From Armatimonadota bacterium (lineage in GTDB: Bacteria; Armatimonadota; Fimbriimonadia; Fimbriimonadales; Fimbriimonadaceae): 64,000 bases of DNA. Shown here piece after piece: positions 41,000 through 50,639 of this stretch. The DNA is taken from NCBI GenBank assembly GCA_017303935.1, contig JAFLBD010000001.1, forward strand, positions 682,001-746,000, read 5' to 3'. How positions within the stretch are numbered: the first letter of the stretch is position 1; each line of letters begins with the position of its first letter. The notes below the pieces were generated by a model. That model did not search any database. It was given only the letters and a program-made list of their open reading frames with translations, and was not told the DNA's origin. Both the position numbers and the translations under genes were made by a program.

Positions 41000-41874
41000 A
41001 CTTGCTTTTCAATTCGGTTAATGGCCAACAACGATGCTCCGCGGACGGGAGATAACGGTATTTCTGCTGTTTCCAGTCCTAATTGAACCTCGAAATGTTC
41101 GCGTACGACCGGACTTGATGCCCAGAACCCACCCGCGCGAAAAACTTTAACCAATTGGTTAATCGGGGGATAACAAAGAATATGGTTCTTCACTTGGGTT
41201 ACGAGTAATTCCACGTTCGCAATCACGATTTCGTGACACATTTCATTGTCGGTTGCTAACGCGGCAATCTTGCTCCCAACCCGTGCGATCTTTGGGGCCG
41301 GCGCTTGCCTTGACCGATAAATCTCCGCCAAAACGTCGTTGACGGCCGAGGTTCCGAACTCTTCATCCAGAATCGGCTGAATCACCTCGACAAACTGCAC
41401 GGGACATCCAGGTTCAAGCAGTTTCTGAATTGCGAGCCGTCCGCAATAGAAGCCGCTTCCACAATCTCCGAGCAGCGGGCCACCCCCACCGGATTTGACA
41501 ACCGATCCTTCATAAAAACTGCTGATGATCGAACCTGTCCCTGAGATCACGCAGACAGCATCTTCCGAATTGCAAGCGCGTAGTGAAGCATGGAAATCTG
41601 GAACCACTTCAAAGTTCTCGTACCCAAGTTCCGTGAAAATCGCCTTCGCAGCGTACGCATCCGATTCGGTCAAAATGCCCGCCATCGCGCAGACGCCAGA
41701 TTCAAAATTTGGAACCCCTGCAAGGGCCGATGCAAGGCTCTCTTTCAGCTGATCTCGGGGCGTCGAAGCCCAGTTAGACGAACCGCCGGTGCCTTCAAAG
41801 GCCACTGTTCCGTCCAGCAGAATGGCTTCGGCTCTGGTGCTCGAACCACCGCAATCCAGCCCGACAACGATCAA
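40996..41874 (-). CDS. BadF/BadG-family amino-sugar kinase (GlcNAc/MurNAc kinase-like)
   Basis: 292 residues of the ASKHA fold: VVGLDCGGSSTRAEAILLDG (phosphate 1), VCVISGTGSIISSFYEG (phosphate 2) and GGGGPLLGDCGSGFYCGRLA. The family includes N-acetylglucosamine kinases and MurK, which phosphorylates MurNAc and GlcNAc. Its coupling to murQ makes a supply of MurNAc-6-P the simplest role. Start and stop overlap both neighbours by four bases. Confidence 0.85.
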   Translation of the reverse strand: MIVVGLDCGGSSTRAEAILLDGTVAFEGTGGSSNWASTPRDQLKESLASALAGVPNFESGVCAMAGILTESDAYAAKAIFTELGYENFEVVPDFHASLRACNSEDAVCVISGTGSIISSFYEGSVVKSGGGGPLLGDCGSGFYCGRLAIQKLLEPGCPVQFVEVIQPILDEEFGTSAVNDVLAEIYRSRQAPAPKIARVGSKIAALATDNEMCHEIVIANVELLVTQVKNHILCYPPINQLVKVFRAGGFWASSPVVREHFEVQLGLETAEIPLSPVRGASLLAINRIEKQV

Positions 41875-43055
41875 ACGGCGCTCCCTTTTGTAATCCTTGC
41901 TTCAAGCGGAATCAAAATCACGGCAAACATGACGATACCAGCACAGGTGAGAAATGCGGTGGAGGCTCCACGGGTGTCGTACAGAACGCCGGTAATCAAG
42001 TTGGCAAAAATCGTCAGAACCCCTTGGGCGAGGGCAAAAATCCCAAGCGCAGAGCCTCTCGCGTTTGCAGGAGCAAGGTCAGCAATGAGGGCCGTACTGA
42101 CCCCTCGAAAAATCCCGACGTGAAGTCCGTACACGGCAAATGCAAGCACAATCCAAGCCGCCGGAAGGGAAGCCATCCCAGCATAAGCTATGGCAAACAG
42201 AGTCCAACTCGCAGCCAGAACGCCCCACCGACCGATTTTGTCGCTGAGCTTGCCCGCCGGGGCAGAGCTCAACGCAAAGACGATATTGTGCAGAGCATAC
42301 AACCCGATCAACTGGTCGTCTGAGTAACCAAGACTCTTCGCATGAACGAGCAAAAACGCATCTGATGAGTTCGCCAGGGCAAACAGTCCCAGTAGCCCCA
42401 GTCCCCACCAAAATTTCCGTCCGACTGACTTGAAATCGAACTGCAATTTGGTCTTGGTTTGAGTCTCTACAGGTTGGTCTTTCAACCGAAACGACAGCGC
42501 GACCGCGATGAGGCCAGGCAAAGCCGCGACCAAAAACAGGGTTCGGTATTCGCCAGGCAGCAGCCGAATGAAGACGAACGATACCGCGATCCCGGCAACC
42601 GCGCCCCATGTATCTAGGCTACGGTGCCACCCAAAAGCATGCCCGCGATGTTCCGGGTCAACAGATTCAGTGATGAGCGCATCTCTTGCCGCTGTTCTAA
42701 GACCCTTTCCTGTTCGGTCCAAACCACGTGCCAAAAGCATGACCGGCCAACCAGTCGCAAAAGCCATGATGGGCTTGCCAAAAGCACTCAAAAAATAGCC
42801 TGAACGTACGAAGGGCACGCGCTTCTGGATGCGATCACTCCAGATTCCACCCGCGCCAGTTGTGAATTTGACGATCGCTTCTGCAATCCCCTCAATGTTG
42901 CCAACGATAGAGGGGGGAATCTTCAGAACTTGCGTCATGAAAATCGGCGTCACGACGTAGACCATCTCGCTGCAAACGTCCGCCCAGAAGCTTATCCATC
43001 CCATCAGACGGACTTGGGTCGGCAGGGGTTTGCGGTCCGACATCGCCTCTATCAT
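41871..43055 (-). CDS. Major facilitator superfamily transporter
   Basis: 394 residues with 12 predicted membrane helices and the MFS loop signature RGLDRTGKGLRTAARDALI plus GKLSDKIGRWGVL. As first gene of the MFS-kinase-murQ-GH65 operon, it is a likely importer of a cell-wall-derived sugar, doing the job of AmpG or a MurNAc transporter. The substrate is inferred only from context. A second Met at 43043 (MSDRKPL) may be the true start. Confidence 0.87.
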   Translation of the reverse strand: MIEAMSDRKPLPTQVRLMGWISFWADVCSEMVYVVTPIFMTQVLKIPPSIVGNIEGIAEAIVKFTTGAGGIWSDRIQKRVPFVRSGYFLSAFGKPIMAFATGWPVMLLARGLDRTGKGLRTAARDALITESVDPEHRGHAFGWHRSLDTWGAVAGIAVSFVFIRLLPGEYRTLFLVAALPGLIAVALSFRLKDQPVETQTKTKLQFDFKSVGRKFWWGLGLLGLFALANSSDAFLLVHAKSLGYSDDQLIGLYALHNIVFALSSAPAGKLSDKIGRWGVLAASWTLFAIAYAGMASLPAAWIVLAFAVYGLHVGIFRGVSTALIADLAPANARGSALGIFALAQGVLTIFANLITGVLYDTRGASTAFLTCAGIVMFAVILIPLEARITKGSAV

Positions 43056-43102
43056 ATACCGAGCGGTGCTAAACTCGTGGTGCCACTTTGGCTTGTTTTC
43101 CC

Positions 43103-44128
43103 ATGAAACGATATCAAGGCGAATCTTTACCTGACCGTCCCCGCATTGCCGTGGTGGCGAACGATGCGATCGGAAACTTCGTGGTGGGCACCCCCTTGAT
43201 GCAAATGCTCCGGGAAAAGTTCTCGCCCTGCACGCTGGATTACTACGGTGGCACGCGGACCTGGGAATTGGTGGAAGCCTCGGACCTCATTGATTTTGCT
43301 CATCCGGCGCACGGAGCTCAACCCAACCAAACTGCAAAGGTTATCGCCGAGCAAACTGAAGATCGGGACTACGACTTGGTCGTCAATGTGGAATGGACCG
43401 GATTTGCAAAATCAGTCACAGGAATGCTCTGTGGGCTCGGAACCGCCGTCTGTGGTCCGTGTATCGGAAATGGTGGTCGCGGAGACTTAGCCTGGCCGTC
43501 AGACGATCGCGGTGCACTCTGGGCGGATCAAGAGTGGCTCTCAGAGGAAGTCACTAGCCGGTATCCGTTTTTGAAGTCGGGATTTATCGGCGAGATATTC
43601 TGCCGACTAGCCTATCTAGACGGCGACGTGCCCAATTACCGTCTTCCAGTAGCAGACCCTAAAGTTTCGGTGCCAGACGTTTTGATTGCCACCGCTGCGA
43701 GTCTGCCAGAGAAGCTCTGGGCGCACGAGAAATGGATTTCACTCCTATCGAAGCTAAAGGCGAGCGGTTTAACCATCGGGTTAATTGGCGCGCCGAAGGC
43801 GAAACAAGCTGAGTTCTGGAACATAGCCGACACGGAAGATGATCTTGTGAATGCTGGGATCGTTCAGGATTTCAGGGGCGCGTTCACGTTGCCGCAGGTT
43901 GTCGGAGCGCTCGGGCAAGCCCGAATGGTGCTCTCGATTGATAACGGAATCATGCACCTTGCGGCAGGGACAGATACTCCGATTGTTGGATTATTCCGCC
44001 ACGGGATTCACCGGCTCTGGTGTCCTCCGCGCGACGGCATCACCGTTCTGACTCCGGGCGATGATTCTTTGGTTGCGGCTATCGACGAAGCCGAAGTCGA
44101 ACTCGCAGTCCGAAAGATTTTGGGATAA
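43103..44128 (+). CDS. Glycosyltransferase family 9 (heptosyltransferase-like)
   Basis: 341 residues from ATG 43103 (a TTG at 43088 is in frame). GT-B fold; N-domain VVANDAIGNFVVGTPLMQML and C-domain LSIDNGIMHLAAGTDTPIVG, typical of GT9 enzymes such as WaaC/WaaF. It probably adds a sugar to LPS core or another envelope glycan, which fits a diderm. The spacing to the amidase gene is nine bases, so they may share a transcript. Confidence 0.85.
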   Translation: MKRYQGESLPDRPRIAVVANDAIGNFVVGTPLMQMLREKFSPCTLDYYGGTRTWELVEASDLIDFAHPAHGAQPNQTAKVIAEQTEDRDYDLVVNVEWTGFAKSVTGMLCGLGTAVCGPCIGNGGRGDLAWPSDDRGALWADQEWLSEEVTSRYPFLKSGFIGEIFCRLAYLDGDVPNYRLPVADPKVSVPDVLIATAASLPEKLWAHEKWISLLSKLKASGLTIGLIGAPKAKQAEFWNIADTEDDLVNAGIVQDFRGAFTLPQVVGALGQARMVLSIDNGIMHLAAGTDTPIVGLFRHGIHRLWCPPRDGITVLTPGDDSLVAAIDEAEVELAVRKILG

Positions 44129-44137
44129 AGTGTAGGC

Positions 44138-44776
44138 ATGCAACGCATCGCATTCGGCGTCGTTTTCGCCAGTATGATCGCCTTTTCAGGCGCACAAGAC
44201 AAACCGAAGTATTCCTTTGGGTTTAACAAAGTTGAGTTCATCGAGTCGATGCACTTTAATCCGAGGCCGATTGATGCGCTTGTCGACACGGTGATCTTGC
44301 ACCACACCGCCGGACCGACGACTGCCAGCTGCGTTGATTGGTTTTTGAACCCAGAGAGCAAGGTCAGTTCCCACTACGTCGTTGGACCAGATGGCTCTAT
44401 TATCCAAATGGTTAACACGTTCTACCGAGCGTGGCACGCAGGTGCGAGCAAGGATTCCTTAGGGCGAGAGAATGTCAACAACTTTTCGATCGGAATTGAA
44501 ATCGTGAACGTTGGCGACGGCAAGCACGATTATCCTGCCGATCAAGTCAAAGCCGTTAGAAACCTTGTTGGTTATCTGTGCCGCACCAAATATCGGGGGC
44601 AAATCAAACAGATTTCTAGCCACGAGTACATCGCGGTGCCACCAGGTCGAAAAAATGATCCGATCAACTATCCCTGGTCGAGCCTGTATAACCTCAGCGA
44701 ACAGCTTCAAATTCCGTTGATTTACGGTCGAACTGACCAGACGGTCACGCGGTACGAGCCCTGGGTAAAGCGCTAA
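44138..44776 (+). CDS. N-acetylmuramoyl-L-alanine amidase (amidase-2/PGRP domain), exported
   Basis: 212 residues with a signal peptide (MQRIAFGVVFASMIAFSGAQ). Zinc ligands are visible in VILHHTAGP, in the AWHAG neighbourhood, and in ISSHEYIAVPPGRKNDP (replacing the usual HSDIAPGRKxDPG); SSHYVVGPDGSIIQMV matches the substrate groove. It cleaves the amide linking muramic acid and the peptide, so it could feed the adjacent recycling operon. Four-base convergent overlap with the PilZ gene. Confidence 0.9.
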   Translation: MQRIAFGVVFASMIAFSGAQDKPKYSFGFNKVEFIESMHFNPRPIDALVDTVILHHTAGPTTASCVDWFLNPESKVSSHYVVGPDGSIIQMVNTFYRAWHAGASKDSLGRENVNNFSIGIEIVNVGDGKHDYPADQVKAVRNLVGYLCRTKYRGQIKQISSHEYIAVPPGRKNDPINYPWSSLYNLSEQLQIPLIYGRTDQTVTRYEPWVKR

Positions 44777-45342
44777 CTCGCGAGGAGCTGAGACCAGCGC
44801 GCTTGATCAATGCGACCGAGAGCAGCGAATTGGAGGCCCACACGGCACTTTTCGCTGTCCTCGCCCTGCCCAAACCGGCTGTAGACGACTTCGGTTTTGA
44901 TCTCAATCGGACCCATTTCGGTTTTGACTGCAAACCGAACCTTGTCTCCAGTTTCGAATGAAATTGGTGATTCGATTCCGATGCCTTGTGGCGCGATATC
45001 GACGATTTCGACTTCGTGCGATTCGCCCGAGTCTGTAATGATTGTGCCCATCGGGAGCATCGAGCGGCGGCGTGCTTGAGGAAGTGGCGGGTCCATTCGG
45101 ACCAGCGATGGCACCGTGAAATAGCAATGACCGTCGACAAGCCCGACATAGGTTGACTCGATTGAACTTGAAGCCTTAACGCTCGACAGAAAAATCTCGA
45201 ATGGCTCTCCGGCCATGAATTCGTCGTAATGATCCAGTTTCAGCACGAGCCGCGACTCTGGGCCGTCGGTGACCCAACCATAGAATTGGTCTCCCGATGA
45301 CTTTCGGACTAACCTTGCTCGCGTGCTAATGAACGGTTTCAT
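44773..45342 (-). CDS. PilZ-domain protein
   Basis: 189 residues: an N-terminal YcgR-like flanking domain (about 1-88) and a PilZ barrel (about 90-185) with ARRRSMLPMG (Arg motif) and IVDIAPQGIGIES (the D/NxSxxG loop read as DIAPQG). PilZ domains bind c-di-GMP, and such proteins often tune motility or polysaccharide output. The Ser of the second motif is replaced by Ala, which may weaken binding. A paralogue with the same layout lies at 60442. Confidence 0.8.
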   Translation of the reverse strand: MKPFISTRARLVRKSSGDQFYGWVTDGPESRLVLKLDHYDEFMAGEPFEIFLSSVKASSSIESTYVGLVDGHCYFTVPSLVRMDPPLPQARRRSMLPMGTIITDSGESHEVEIVDIAPQGIGIESPISFETGDKVRFAVKTEMGPIEIKTEVVYSRFGQGEDSEKCRVGLQFAALGRIDQARWSQLLAS

Positions 45343-45537
45343 AGGTGAAGGACTTTATTCGAATCCGATTTTCATTATCGGCACAGCATCCCAAAAATCC
45401 AGCGCTCTGAATTGAAGATATGCCGAAACTAGCAAGAATTGGGGGCAAAGACTCGCTGAATCAAAAAAGTATGATCAATTGAGCCAGCAATCCCGTCTAA
45501 AAATGGGTATCGTGCATCGGCACGTAGTGCCAATCGC

Positions 45538-45543
45538 TATACT
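45538..45543 (+). promoter_or_regulatory. -10 box for the 1599-residue protein gene
   Basis: TATACT, about 25 bases before the GTG start, preceded by a small dyad GGCAC-GTA-GTGCC (45519-45531); no clear -35. The remaining 195 bases up to 45343 hold no recognised element. Confidence 0.45.
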
Positions 45544-45567
45544 GCGTAAATAAGAGAGGTTGAACGA

Positions 45568-48500
45568 GTGAATCGTCTATCACGATTGATGCTATTTTTA
45601 GGGGCCTTCCTTTGGGCTCTCGGCTTGGTGTCGCCGGCTAGCGCTAGTTCCTTTGTCGATAAGTTGACTGGACCGTCAACAAATCCGACCAAGGATGCTA
45701 TGGCGCAGGTTCGCGGCAACTACCTGGAGAACAAGGGTCAATGGAATAATCAGGCCCTCTTTGTCACCCAGTCCGGCGGACTCGACTTTTGGGTCACCCG
45801 AACTGGCTTTGTTCTTGATAGTTTCAAGATCACCGACGGAAAGGAACAAGCTTCGTTTCTGAAGGAAGAGAGCGGTGCGCGTCCGCGCCAAATGTTCCGC
45901 GAAGGTCAAGTCGTCCGATTTGATCTCGTTGGCGCAAAAGGCAAGGTCGAAGCTTCTGGCTCAAATCCGATCGATACGAAGATTGATTTTGTGGGAATCG
46001 GTCGACCGACCCACACCGGAATCCACTCGTACGACGAGACACTGGTTTCCAACATTCTTCCAGGCGTCGATGCCCGATACTACAAGCAGGACGGAAAGCC
46101 ACGCTACGACTTGATCGTTAATCCTGGTTCGAAGGCGACACAGATCGCGTTCGATATCGTTGGTGCAAACGATGTTCAAGTGTTCGAGGATGGCCACGTT
46201 GGAATTCTCACCAATTCCGGTTGGCTCCACCAAAACGAGCTCTTGGCCTATCAAGGCGAAGGCGCGAATCGAACTCAAGTGGCTTCGAAGTTTGAAGTCA
46301 CAGAAACCAAGGGTGGCTATCGCCTCAATTTGGTTGTTGCAGATTTCGACCGCACTCGTCCGCTGGTCATCGATCCTGTGGTTTACGGAACTCACTTCGG
46401 TGGAAGCACTTCCAGCGATCCAGACAACGTCCCATCTCTCGATGAGGTTTGGCATGTTGCGTCGGACAATGCGACTCGTGCTTATTTCACCGGTTTCACA
46501 ACCAACATCGATTTCCCAATCACTGCTGGCCCATATGGTGTCACACCAGTTCAAACAGAAGCCTTTGTTGCTGCGTTTGAAGGTGACGACTACGACGTAA
46601 TTTACGTCGCCTTCGTCGGTGGCGCAACCAATGATAAGGGTCGGTTCGTTCAAGTCGACCAGTACGGTAACGTCTGGCTCGCAGTTGCCACGCAGAATCC
46701 TGCGTTCAACGGCGGTATCGATCAAGTTCTTCGGCTGCAAGCTGGCAACCCTGCTCCAACGAGCGGTTCGTTCCGGCTGACCTATGCCAGCCAAGTTGTG
46801 ACTTTGCCATTCAACGCAACTGCGAATGATGTGCAAACCGCTCTGAACGCACTAACTACTATTCCTTCGGGCGGCTTTGTTGTCACCGGTGGTCCTCTGC
46901 CTGGCACGAACATCCGAATCCGAGCATTCGATCCTAACGCAACTGCTCTGACAGTTCAGAATCAAGCCGCTCCTTACCGAGTTTTGCCTACTACCAACGC
47001 GTCGACTCAGTTCATTGATGCTGACACGACTAACTGGGGCTTCACTCCAACTGGCGGTACGTTCAAGCTGACTGTGCAAGGCGTGGGAACAACTGGAAAC
47101 ATCGTTTTCAACGCGACGGCAACAAACATTCAGAACGCCCTTCGCGGACTGCCTGGATTCTTGTCGCCACCACGATCAAGCGTTGTTGCTAACCCAGTAA
47201 CTCCGACGACATTGCCTACGGGCCGATTCCAAGTTGACTTCATCACGGCAGCCGCCGCACCGGAAGTCCGTGCCCCAATGACCGTCGACAACACCTTGTT
47301 GACAACGAGTAACTATCAACTCGCTGCTAGTGCAGGTGCTGCCGATGCAGCGGTCGTTATTCGCTTCACCAAGGATGCTTTCGGTTTGGTTCCGGCCAAT
47401 TTCCGAACGTTCAGCGGTGTTGCGACATTGCCAGCTGAGTACAACGCGTTCTACGATCGCAGCATTTCCGGATTCTCGGTCCGCCCGACCACAACCTCGT
47501 CGGGTCCGGTCGAAATCTTGCTGTGCGGTAACGCGCAAACGATGGGCGACATTACGGCAGCCCCGCCAGCAAATGCAAGTCGAGGTTATTACATGACCTT
47601 GACCTACACGAGCGGCAGCGGTATCCAAATCAACCAAGCGAAGTCCGGCTATGTTGGTGGTAGCGCCTTTACCCAGGTTCACCACGGACTGATGGATTCA
47701 GATGGATCGATCATTCTCACCGGCGAAGTGGAAGTTCAAACCCCAACCGGTTTTGGAAACGCTACGCTTGGCCCAACGAGCACCGTGTTTGCCACCACTA
47801 CTGGTGGATGGGCGAACAGCAACTTGCTTCGATCGCGTGACGCGTTCTTGCGCAAATTGAACCCAGATGGAACAACCATGTTCTCTGGTGTGATTGGTGG
47901 AAGTAACGAAGATCGTGCGGATCAGATTGCGCTCGATAGCCTCGGCAATATCTACATGGTTGCTCGAACTCGTTCGTTCAACTATCCTCGTACTCTCAGC
48001 GCGTTCGACCAAACTCCACAGAACAAGGTTGTCGTCACGAAGATCAACTCTTCCGGTACGCAAATCGTGTTCAGCACTGGTTTGAAGGCCCGCGTTGTCT
48101 ATCAGCCAACGGTTAACGAAGTGGTCGGCGCACCGCCAGCACCAACTCGTTTTGACAACTACCTTGATCCGTACGCTATCGCGGTGGATCAACGCCAAAA
48201 CATCTACGTTGGTGGATCATGCGTCCGCGGTCAAACCGAAACGACGATCCCAATGACCTTGACTCCAGCTGCACCGTTCATCACTGGGCAGATCGCAGCA
48301 CTGGATACAACTCTCGGAGCTGGCACTCAAGATGCATTCTTGACCGTTCTCAACCCAACCGCAACTGGACTTCTGTTCAGCACGTTGATGGGATCTGAAG
48401 ATTCGGCGGAATGGGTCAATACGGTCGTTTGCGACCGTGCTGGTGCAGCGTGGGTCGGTGGCGGAGAATTACTGACCCGCCTCCCAACTGCTCCATGGGG

Positions 48501-50367
48501 ACTTCCAAACGCGTTCCTAAGCCCACTTGCATTCAAGTTCTCGGCTGACGGTTACGATGGATATCTCGTCAAGTTCAAGCTGATTCAGCCGATTCTTGAC
48601 ACGATCACCGTCACTCCACAAGATGTGGCCGGTGGTCTTGGATCGACCGCACTCGTGCAAGTCACGTTGCGATCGCCAGCTCCAAACGGTGGTGCAACAG
48701 TCACCCTCCGATTGAGCAACCCAACCGTTGCACGGTTTAACACCGAGAACGGTCCTACTAACCTTCGAATCACCATCCCACAAGGATCGGTTTCGTTCAC
48801 GACTCCGGTTACAGTAGCCACCAAGTTGGTCGCTGCTCCAACCAGCGTCGATATCCGAGCCGAACTCGACGGTGACGCGAAGACTGCAAGGTTGAACGTT
48901 CGTCCTTGGATGGAATCGTTCACGTTGGGTACCAACGCTATCCCTGGTGGAGAAATCGTCAACGCCACAATCACCATTTCGCAGGCAGCACCTGCAGGCG
49001 GAATTCCGGTGACCATGGACGCTGACAGCACCTTGGTGACCTTGCCAACAAACCTCACTATCCCAGCAGGTCAAACTTCGATCACCTTCGGTATTCCAAC
49101 CGCAGGAGTCGATGTGGTGACCGACGTCAACATCACAGCCACCATCGGTGGTGTCGGTGTCACTCAGCCATTGCAGCTGTTGCCACCGATTGTCGAATCG
49201 TTGACGATCGCTCCAGACCGCGTGAGCGGCGGAGAAGTGACCACCGGATTCATCCGAATCCAAGGTCTCGCTGGTCCAAACACAATCGTATCGCTCAGCC
49301 AGACTGGCACCACTTCGGTGACGATCCCGGCGACGGTACAAATCCCACAAGGTGATGATGAGGTCGAGTTCTCGATCCAAACGAACTTTGTGTCTACAAA
49401 CTCGTCGGTTGTCATCACCGCTCTGCTGAACGGATCGACAGCGACCGATACCCTGTTCGTTGACAATACACAAATCGTGAACGTTGTTCTTAACCCAACA
49501 ACAATCACAGCTGGTGGAATCGTCAATGGTCAGGTGAACCTGACTCGACCTGCCGGATTGACCGGTCTGCGAATCCCGCTGACCAATAGCAATCCTGGTG
49601 CAGGCGACATCATCAACGGTGATCCTAATGACCCACTCGCCACAGACGTGGTCGTGGTGCCTCCGGGAGCAACCGCAGGTAACTTCCAGATCCAAACGAA
49701 GCCAGTCGCTTCGCCACAGATCCTCACGGTTACTACAAACAAGCCAGGCTACGCCGTTGCTTCGGCCAACCTGACAATCAACCCGCTAGTGGTGAGCTTC
49801 ACGTTCAGCGTGTCGCCAACCATCATGACGGGCGGACAAAACGCAACTGGGACCATCGCGTTGGCAGCGGCCGCGCCGATTGATCTCACGTTCAACCTGT
49901 CGGACACTAGCTCGAACTTGTCGATGCCTGCATCGATTACAGTTCCTGCTGGTCAAACATCGATCACCTTCCCAATCACTTCACAAGTGGTTGCGGCGAT
50001 TGATGATGTCACGCTCACCGCGTCGCTCTTCAGCTCTTCGCGAACAGCTACCATCCGGTTGCTGCCTCCTGGAGTCTCGAGCTTCACGTTAACGCCGAAT
50101 GTTGTGCCATGGGGCACCTCATCGACAGGCCGAATCGTCCTGAACCAACCAGCACCTGCCGGTGGAACGCTCGTGAACATCACGAATAACAATCCGTTGT
50201 TCGTCACACACGTTTCGTCCATCGTGATTCCTGCTGGTCAGACCGAAGGAACGTTCACAATCAACACGTTGCAAGTCACTCGAAACATCTCGGTGACGAT
50301 GACAGCAACCTTGCCGGCAAGAGCTCAAAGCTACACGGCGTTGCTGACCATTACAACGCATCCGTAA
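45568..50367 (+). CDS. Large exported protein: DUF7948/SBBP domain plus six tandem Ig-like repeats
   Basis: 1599 residues; GTG start with AGAGAGG upstream. Signal peptide MNRLSRLMLFLGAFLWALGL to ASAS. The region about 50-260 resembles the N-terminal domain of SBBP proteins (GNYLENKGQWNNQALFV; VDARYYKQDGKPRYDLIV). It is followed by propeller-type repeats (DSLGNIYMVARTRS; VDQRQNIYVGGSC) and inserted domains with NATANDVQTALNAL and NATATNIQNALRGL, a duplicated module. From about 1010 to the end are six Ig-like repeats of ~93 residues beginning DTITVTPQ, ESFTLGTN, ESLTIAPD, VNVVLNPT, VSFTFSVS and SSFTLTPN. Probably a surface or matrix protein. Confidence 0.8.
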   Translation: MNRLSRLMLFLGAFLWALGLVSPASASSFVDKLTGPSTNPTKDAMAQVRGNYLENKGQWNNQALFVTQSGGLDFWVTRTGFVLDSFKITDGKEQASFLKEESGARPRQMFREGQVVRFDLVGAKGKVEASGSNPIDTKIDFVGIGRPTHTGIHSYDETLVSNILPGVDARYYKQDGKPRYDLIVNPGSKATQIAFDIVGANDVQVFEDGHVGILTNSGWLHQNELLAYQGEGANRTQVASKFEVTETKGGYRLNLVVADFDRTRPLVIDPVVYGTHFGGSTSSDPDNVPSLDEVWHVASDNATRAYFTGFTTNIDFPITAGPYGVTPVQTEAFVAAFEGDDYDVIYVAFVGGATNDKGRFVQVDQYGNVWLAVATQNPAFNGGIDQVLRLQAGNPAPTSGSFRLTYASQVVTLPFNATANDVQTALNALTTIPSGGFVVTGGPLPGTNIRIRAFDPNATALTVQNQAAPYRVLPTTNASTQFIDADTTNWGFTPTGGTFKLTVQGVGTTGNIVFNATATNIQNALRGLPGFLSPPRSSVVANPVTPTTLPTGRFQVDFITAAAAPEVRAPMTVDNTLLTTSNYQLAASAGAADAAVVIRFTKDAFGLVPANFRTFSGVATLPAEYNAFYDRSISGFSVRPTTTSSGPVEILLCGNAQTMGDITAAPPANASRGYYMTLTYTSGSGIQINQAKSGYVGGSAFTQVHHGLMDSDGSIILTGEVEVQTPTGFGNATLGPTSTVFATTTGGWANSNLLRSRDAFLRKLNPDGTTMFSGVIGGSNEDRADQIALDSLGNIYMVARTRSFNYPRTLSAFDQTPQNKVVVTKINSSGTQIVFSTGLKARVVYQPTVNEVVGAPPAPTRFDNYLDPYAIAVDQRQNIYVGGSCVRGQTETTIPMTLTPAAPFITGQIAALDTTLGAGTQDAFLTVLNPTATGLLFSTLMGSEDSAEWVNTVVCDRAGAAWVGGGELLTRLPTAPWGLPNAFLSPLAFKFSADGYDGYLVKFKLIQPILDTITVTPQDVAGGLGSTALVQVTLRSPAPNGGATVTLRLSNPTVARFNTENGPTNLRITIPQGSVSFTTPVTVATKLVAAPTSVDIRAELDGDAKTARLNVRPWMESFTLGTNAIPGGEIVNATITISQAAPAGGIPVTMDADSTLVTLPTNLTIPAGQTSITFGIPTAGVDVVTDVNITATIGGVGVTQPLQLLPPIVESLTIAPDRVSGGEVTTGFIRIQGLAGPNTIVSLSQTGTTSVTIPATVQIPQGDDEVEFSIQTNFVSTNSSVVITALLNGSTATDTLFVDNTQIVNVVLNPTTITAGGIVNGQVNLTRPAGLTGLRIPLTNSNPGAGDIINGDPNDPLATDVVVVPPGATAGNFQIQTKPVASPQILTVTTNKPGYAVASANLTINPLVVSFTFSVSPTIMTGGQNATGTIALAAAAPIDLTFNLSDTSSNLSMPASITVPAGQTSITFPITSQVVAAIDDVTLTASLFSSSRTATIRLLPPGVSSFTLTPNVVPWGTSSTGRIVLNQPAPAGGTLVNITNNNPLFVTHVSSIVIPAGQTEGTFTINTLQVTRNISVTMTATLPARAQSYTALLTITTHP

Positions 50368-50389
50368 CCTGAACTTACGGATAAAAATC

Positions 50390-50422
50390 ACATCGGCCCT
50401 GGCAACCTGCCAGGGCCGATGT
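50390..50422 (+). terminator. Hairpin after the large repeat-protein gene
   Basis: 15-bp perfect arms ACATCGGCCCTGGCA and TGCCAGGGCCGATGT, three-base loop; no T-tract follows. Confidence 0.6.
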
Positions 50423-50463
50423 GCGTATATTGAAGCGTCTCAGATGAGGTAAAACGAATTCAC

Positions 50464-50631
50464 ATGGACCGATTAGGAATATTCCTGGTAGGCGTTCTCG
50501 CAGGAGCTGTAGGCGCGCTGGCAATAAAGCGTCTGGTTGACGATAACCAGATCAGCTTGGAGTCTTTAGAAGACTCGATTACCGAGCGACTTGACGCGCT
50601 CGAAGAGAATCTGCAGCCCATTCTCAACTAA
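50464..50631 (+). CDS. Small membrane-anchored coiled-coil protein
   Basis: 55 residues, MDRLGIFLVGVLAGAVGALA then IKRLVDDNQISLESLEDSIT and an acidic end. One membrane helix (about 5-21) is followed by a charged helix. It lies eight bases before the desaturase gene, with the same strand, so it is likely in the operon. No family recognised; the layout recalls the small proteins at 939 and 4006. Confidence 0.6.
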   Translation: MDRLGIFLVGVLAGAVGALAIKRLVDDNQISLESLEDSITERLDALEENLQPILN

Positions 50632-50639
50632 CTCCCAAG

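Noticed and set aside
48517-49695. 392-codon open frame on the minus strand
   Set aside because: It is antisense to the Ig-repeat part of the large exported protein; the product is rich in Cys/Arg/Asp with no domain and arises from the codon bias of the real gene.
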